Below are positions 5,214-6,609 of a stretch of DNA of 6,609 nt, in pieces. Position 1 is the first letter of the stretch, and the number at the start of each line of letters is the position of its first letter. Below the pieces are notes generated by a model, which had not been told where the DNA came from, did not search any database, and worked only from the letters and a program-made list of their open reading frames with translations. The stretch is from contig JASLJB010000209.1 of NCBI GenBank assembly GCA_030152605.1, forward strand, positions 1 through 6,609. The letters run 5' to 3'. Source of the stretch: Acinetobacter sp. GTDB taxonomy: Bacteria > Pseudomonadota > Gammaproteobacteria > Pseudomonadales > Moraxellaceae. Position numbers and translations under genes: made by a program.

Positions 5214-6596
5214 TTAGAACACACCCTGTGCGATCATTGCGTCAGCAACTTTAACGAAACCAGCAATATTGGCGCCGTCGACATAGTTGATTGTGCCGTC
5301 TGCTTGGGTACCGAATTTGACACAGTTACGATGAATCTCTTTCATGATCGCATGTAAGCGCTCATCAACCTCTTCAAAGGTCCAACCCAAACGGATTGAA
5401 TTTTGCGACATTTCAAGTCCAGAGGTTGCAACACCACCCGCATTGGATGCTTTGCCTGGTGCATACAAGATTTTCGCTTCAACAAATTTCTCAACCGCAC
5501 CCAATGTCGAAGGCATGTTGGCACCTTCAGCCACACAGATCACACCATTGGCCAACAGCTTTTCAGCATCATCCGCATCTAACTCATTTTGTGTCGCGCA
5601 AGGTAAGGCGATATCACATTTGAGGCCCCATGGACGTTGACCTTCTAAGTATTCAAAGCCATGTTTAGACGCAAACTCTGACATACGACCACGTTTTACA
5701 TTTTTCAGTTCCATCACTTCGAACAATAACTCGTCGGTGAGGCCATCTTTAAAGTAAACAGTACCGTTCGAGTCAGACATTGAAACGACTTTCGCACCTA
5801 AGAATAATGCTTTTTGCGCAGCAAACTGAGCAACATTACCCGAACCTGAAATCGCAACCACTTTATCTTGGAAGCTTTCACCACGGGTTTTCAGCATCTC
5901 TTCAGCAAAGTAAACCGTACCAAAACCTGTTGCTTCAGGACGTGCCAATGAGCCACCAAATGCCATACCTTTACCGGTAAAGACGCAAGAGGTGTCATTG
6001 CTCAACTTCTTCATCATACCGGCCATGTAGCCGACCTCACGCCCACCTACACCGATATCTCCCGCAGGGATGTCGGTGTTTGAACCAAGGTGACGATAGA
6101 GTTCCACCATCAAGGCTTGGCAAAAACGCATGATCTCGCCTTCTGATTTACCTTTCGGGTTAAAATCAGAACCGCCTTTACCCCCACCCATCGGCAATGT
6201 GGTCAGTGCATTTTTAAAGGTTTGTTCAAAACCTAAAAACTTCAAAATCGACAGATTCACTGAAGGATGAAAACGCATGCCGCCTTTAAATGGGCCAATG
6301 GCAGAGTTGTATTGAATACGAAAAGCTCGGTTGACTTGGGTTTCACCCTGATCGTTTAACCATGAGACTCGAAATTGAATCGCGCGTTCAGGTTCAACCA
6401 GACGTTCAAGCAATCCATAATCTGCATATTGTGGATTTTTCTCAATAAATGGCCACAAACTGGTCATTACTTCTTCAACCGCTTGCAAAAACTCAGGTTG
6501 ATTTGGATCTCTTGCTTTTACGTAATTTAAAAAGTCATTCAAGCTAGTATATTTCAACGCACTATCCTCAGCAGAAGGTGACACAAAATCGGTCAT
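5214..6596 (-). CDS. gdhA: NADP-specific glutamate dehydrogenase
   Basis: Catalyses reductive amination of 2-oxoglutarate with ammonium and NADPH to give L-glutamate; a cytoplasmic, usually hexameric enzyme of nitrogen assimilation. The product of 460 residues is closely similar along its whole length to E. coli GdhA (447), ending IAGFVKVADAMIAQGVF. Active-site residues are intact: Lys104 in GPFKGGMRF, catalytic Lys140 in GGGKGGSDF and Asp180 in PAGDIGVGG, matching E. coli Lys92, Lys128 and Asp168 at a constant offset of 12. The Rossmann glycine motif GSGNVA is at 251-256. I chose the ATG at 6596 (MTDFVSPS); a TTG three codons upstream (6605) is possible but less likely. Only 13 bases upstream are visible and they contain no clear Shine-Dalgarno sequence, so the start is the least certain part. 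Its promoter lies outside the window. It converges on the lipoprotein gene and shares its terminator. Confidence 0.97.
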   Translation of the reverse strand: MTDFVSPSAEDSALKYTSLNDFLNYVKARDPNQPEFLQAVEEVMTSLWPFIEKNPQYADYGLLERLVEPERAIQFRVSWLNDQGETQVNRAFRIQYNSAIGPFKGGMRFHPSVNLSILKFLGFEQTFKNALTTLPMGGGKGGSDFNPKGKSEGEIMRFCQALMVELYRHLGSNTDIPAGDIGVGGREVGYMAGMMKKLSNDTSCVFTGKGMAFGGSLARPEATGFGTVYFAEEMLKTRGESFQDKVVAISGSGNVAQFAAQKALFLGAKVVSMSDSNGTVYFKDGLTDELLFEVMELKNVKRGRMSEFASKHGFEYLEGQRPWGLKCDIALPCATQNELDADDAEKLLANGVICVAEGANMPSTLGAVEKFVEAKILYAPGKASNAGGVATSGLEMSQNSIRLGWTFEEVDERLHAIMKEIHRNCVKFGTQADGTINYVDGANIAGFVKVADAMIAQGVF

Positions 6597-6609
6597 GTAA
6601 CACAAAAAA

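Noticed and set aside
6597..6605. TTG start three codons upstream of the chosen gdhA ATG
   Set aside because: The ATG gives the more usual start and an N-terminus already longer than that of E. coli GdhA; the upstream region is too short in the window to settle it.

Overview
The window looks like ordinary chromosomal sequence from a gammaproteobacterium, most likely Acinetobacter or a close relative. That call rests on overall protein similarity recognised by eye (Lon, RlmH, NADP-type glutamate dehydrogenase), moderate GC content and Moraxellaceae-like AT-rich intergenic regions. It has not been confirmed by any search. I see no transposase, phage gene, CRISPR array, tRNA or rRNA.

Layout. 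Bases 1-2344 (+) hold almost all of lon, the ATP-dependent AAA+ protease; only its extreme N-terminus lies outside the window. An 18-bp perfect palindrome covers its stop codon, and a strong intrinsic terminator follows at 2402-2426. The 410-base gap 2345-2754 holds a promoter-like pair (2435-2462) and a second intrinsic terminator (2537-2571), which together could define an unannotated small RNA of about 100 nt. The gap then carries AT-rich inverted repeats in front of rlmH. Bases 2755-3237 (+) are rlmH, the 23S rRNA pseudouridine-1915 methyltransferase. After a 121-base gap with one hairpin comes a DODA-type (YgiD-like) extradiol dioxygenase at 3359-4138 (+). A repeat-rich 214-base gap follows, and then a two-domain lipoprotein (META plus DUF4377-like) at 4353-5138 (+). 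A 28-bp perfect palindrome at 5161-5188 is a bidirectional terminator shared with the convergent gdhA (5214-6596, -), an NADP-type glutamate dehydrogenase.

The genes do not form an obvious single pathway. Lon (protein quality control), RlmH (late ribosome maturation) and a META/HslJ-like lipoprotein (envelope or stress) are all housekeeping or stress functions. GdhA is central nitrogen metabolism, and the dioxygenase's physiological substrate is unknown. Each gene is separated by at least 75 bases and has its own flanking signals, so they are probably mostly separate transcription units.

I found no convincing new multi-gene system. The items most worth a second look are the candidate small RNA between lon and rlmH, the pair of near-identical 19-bp inverted arms flanking the lipoprotein promoter region, and the palindrome over the lon stop codon.
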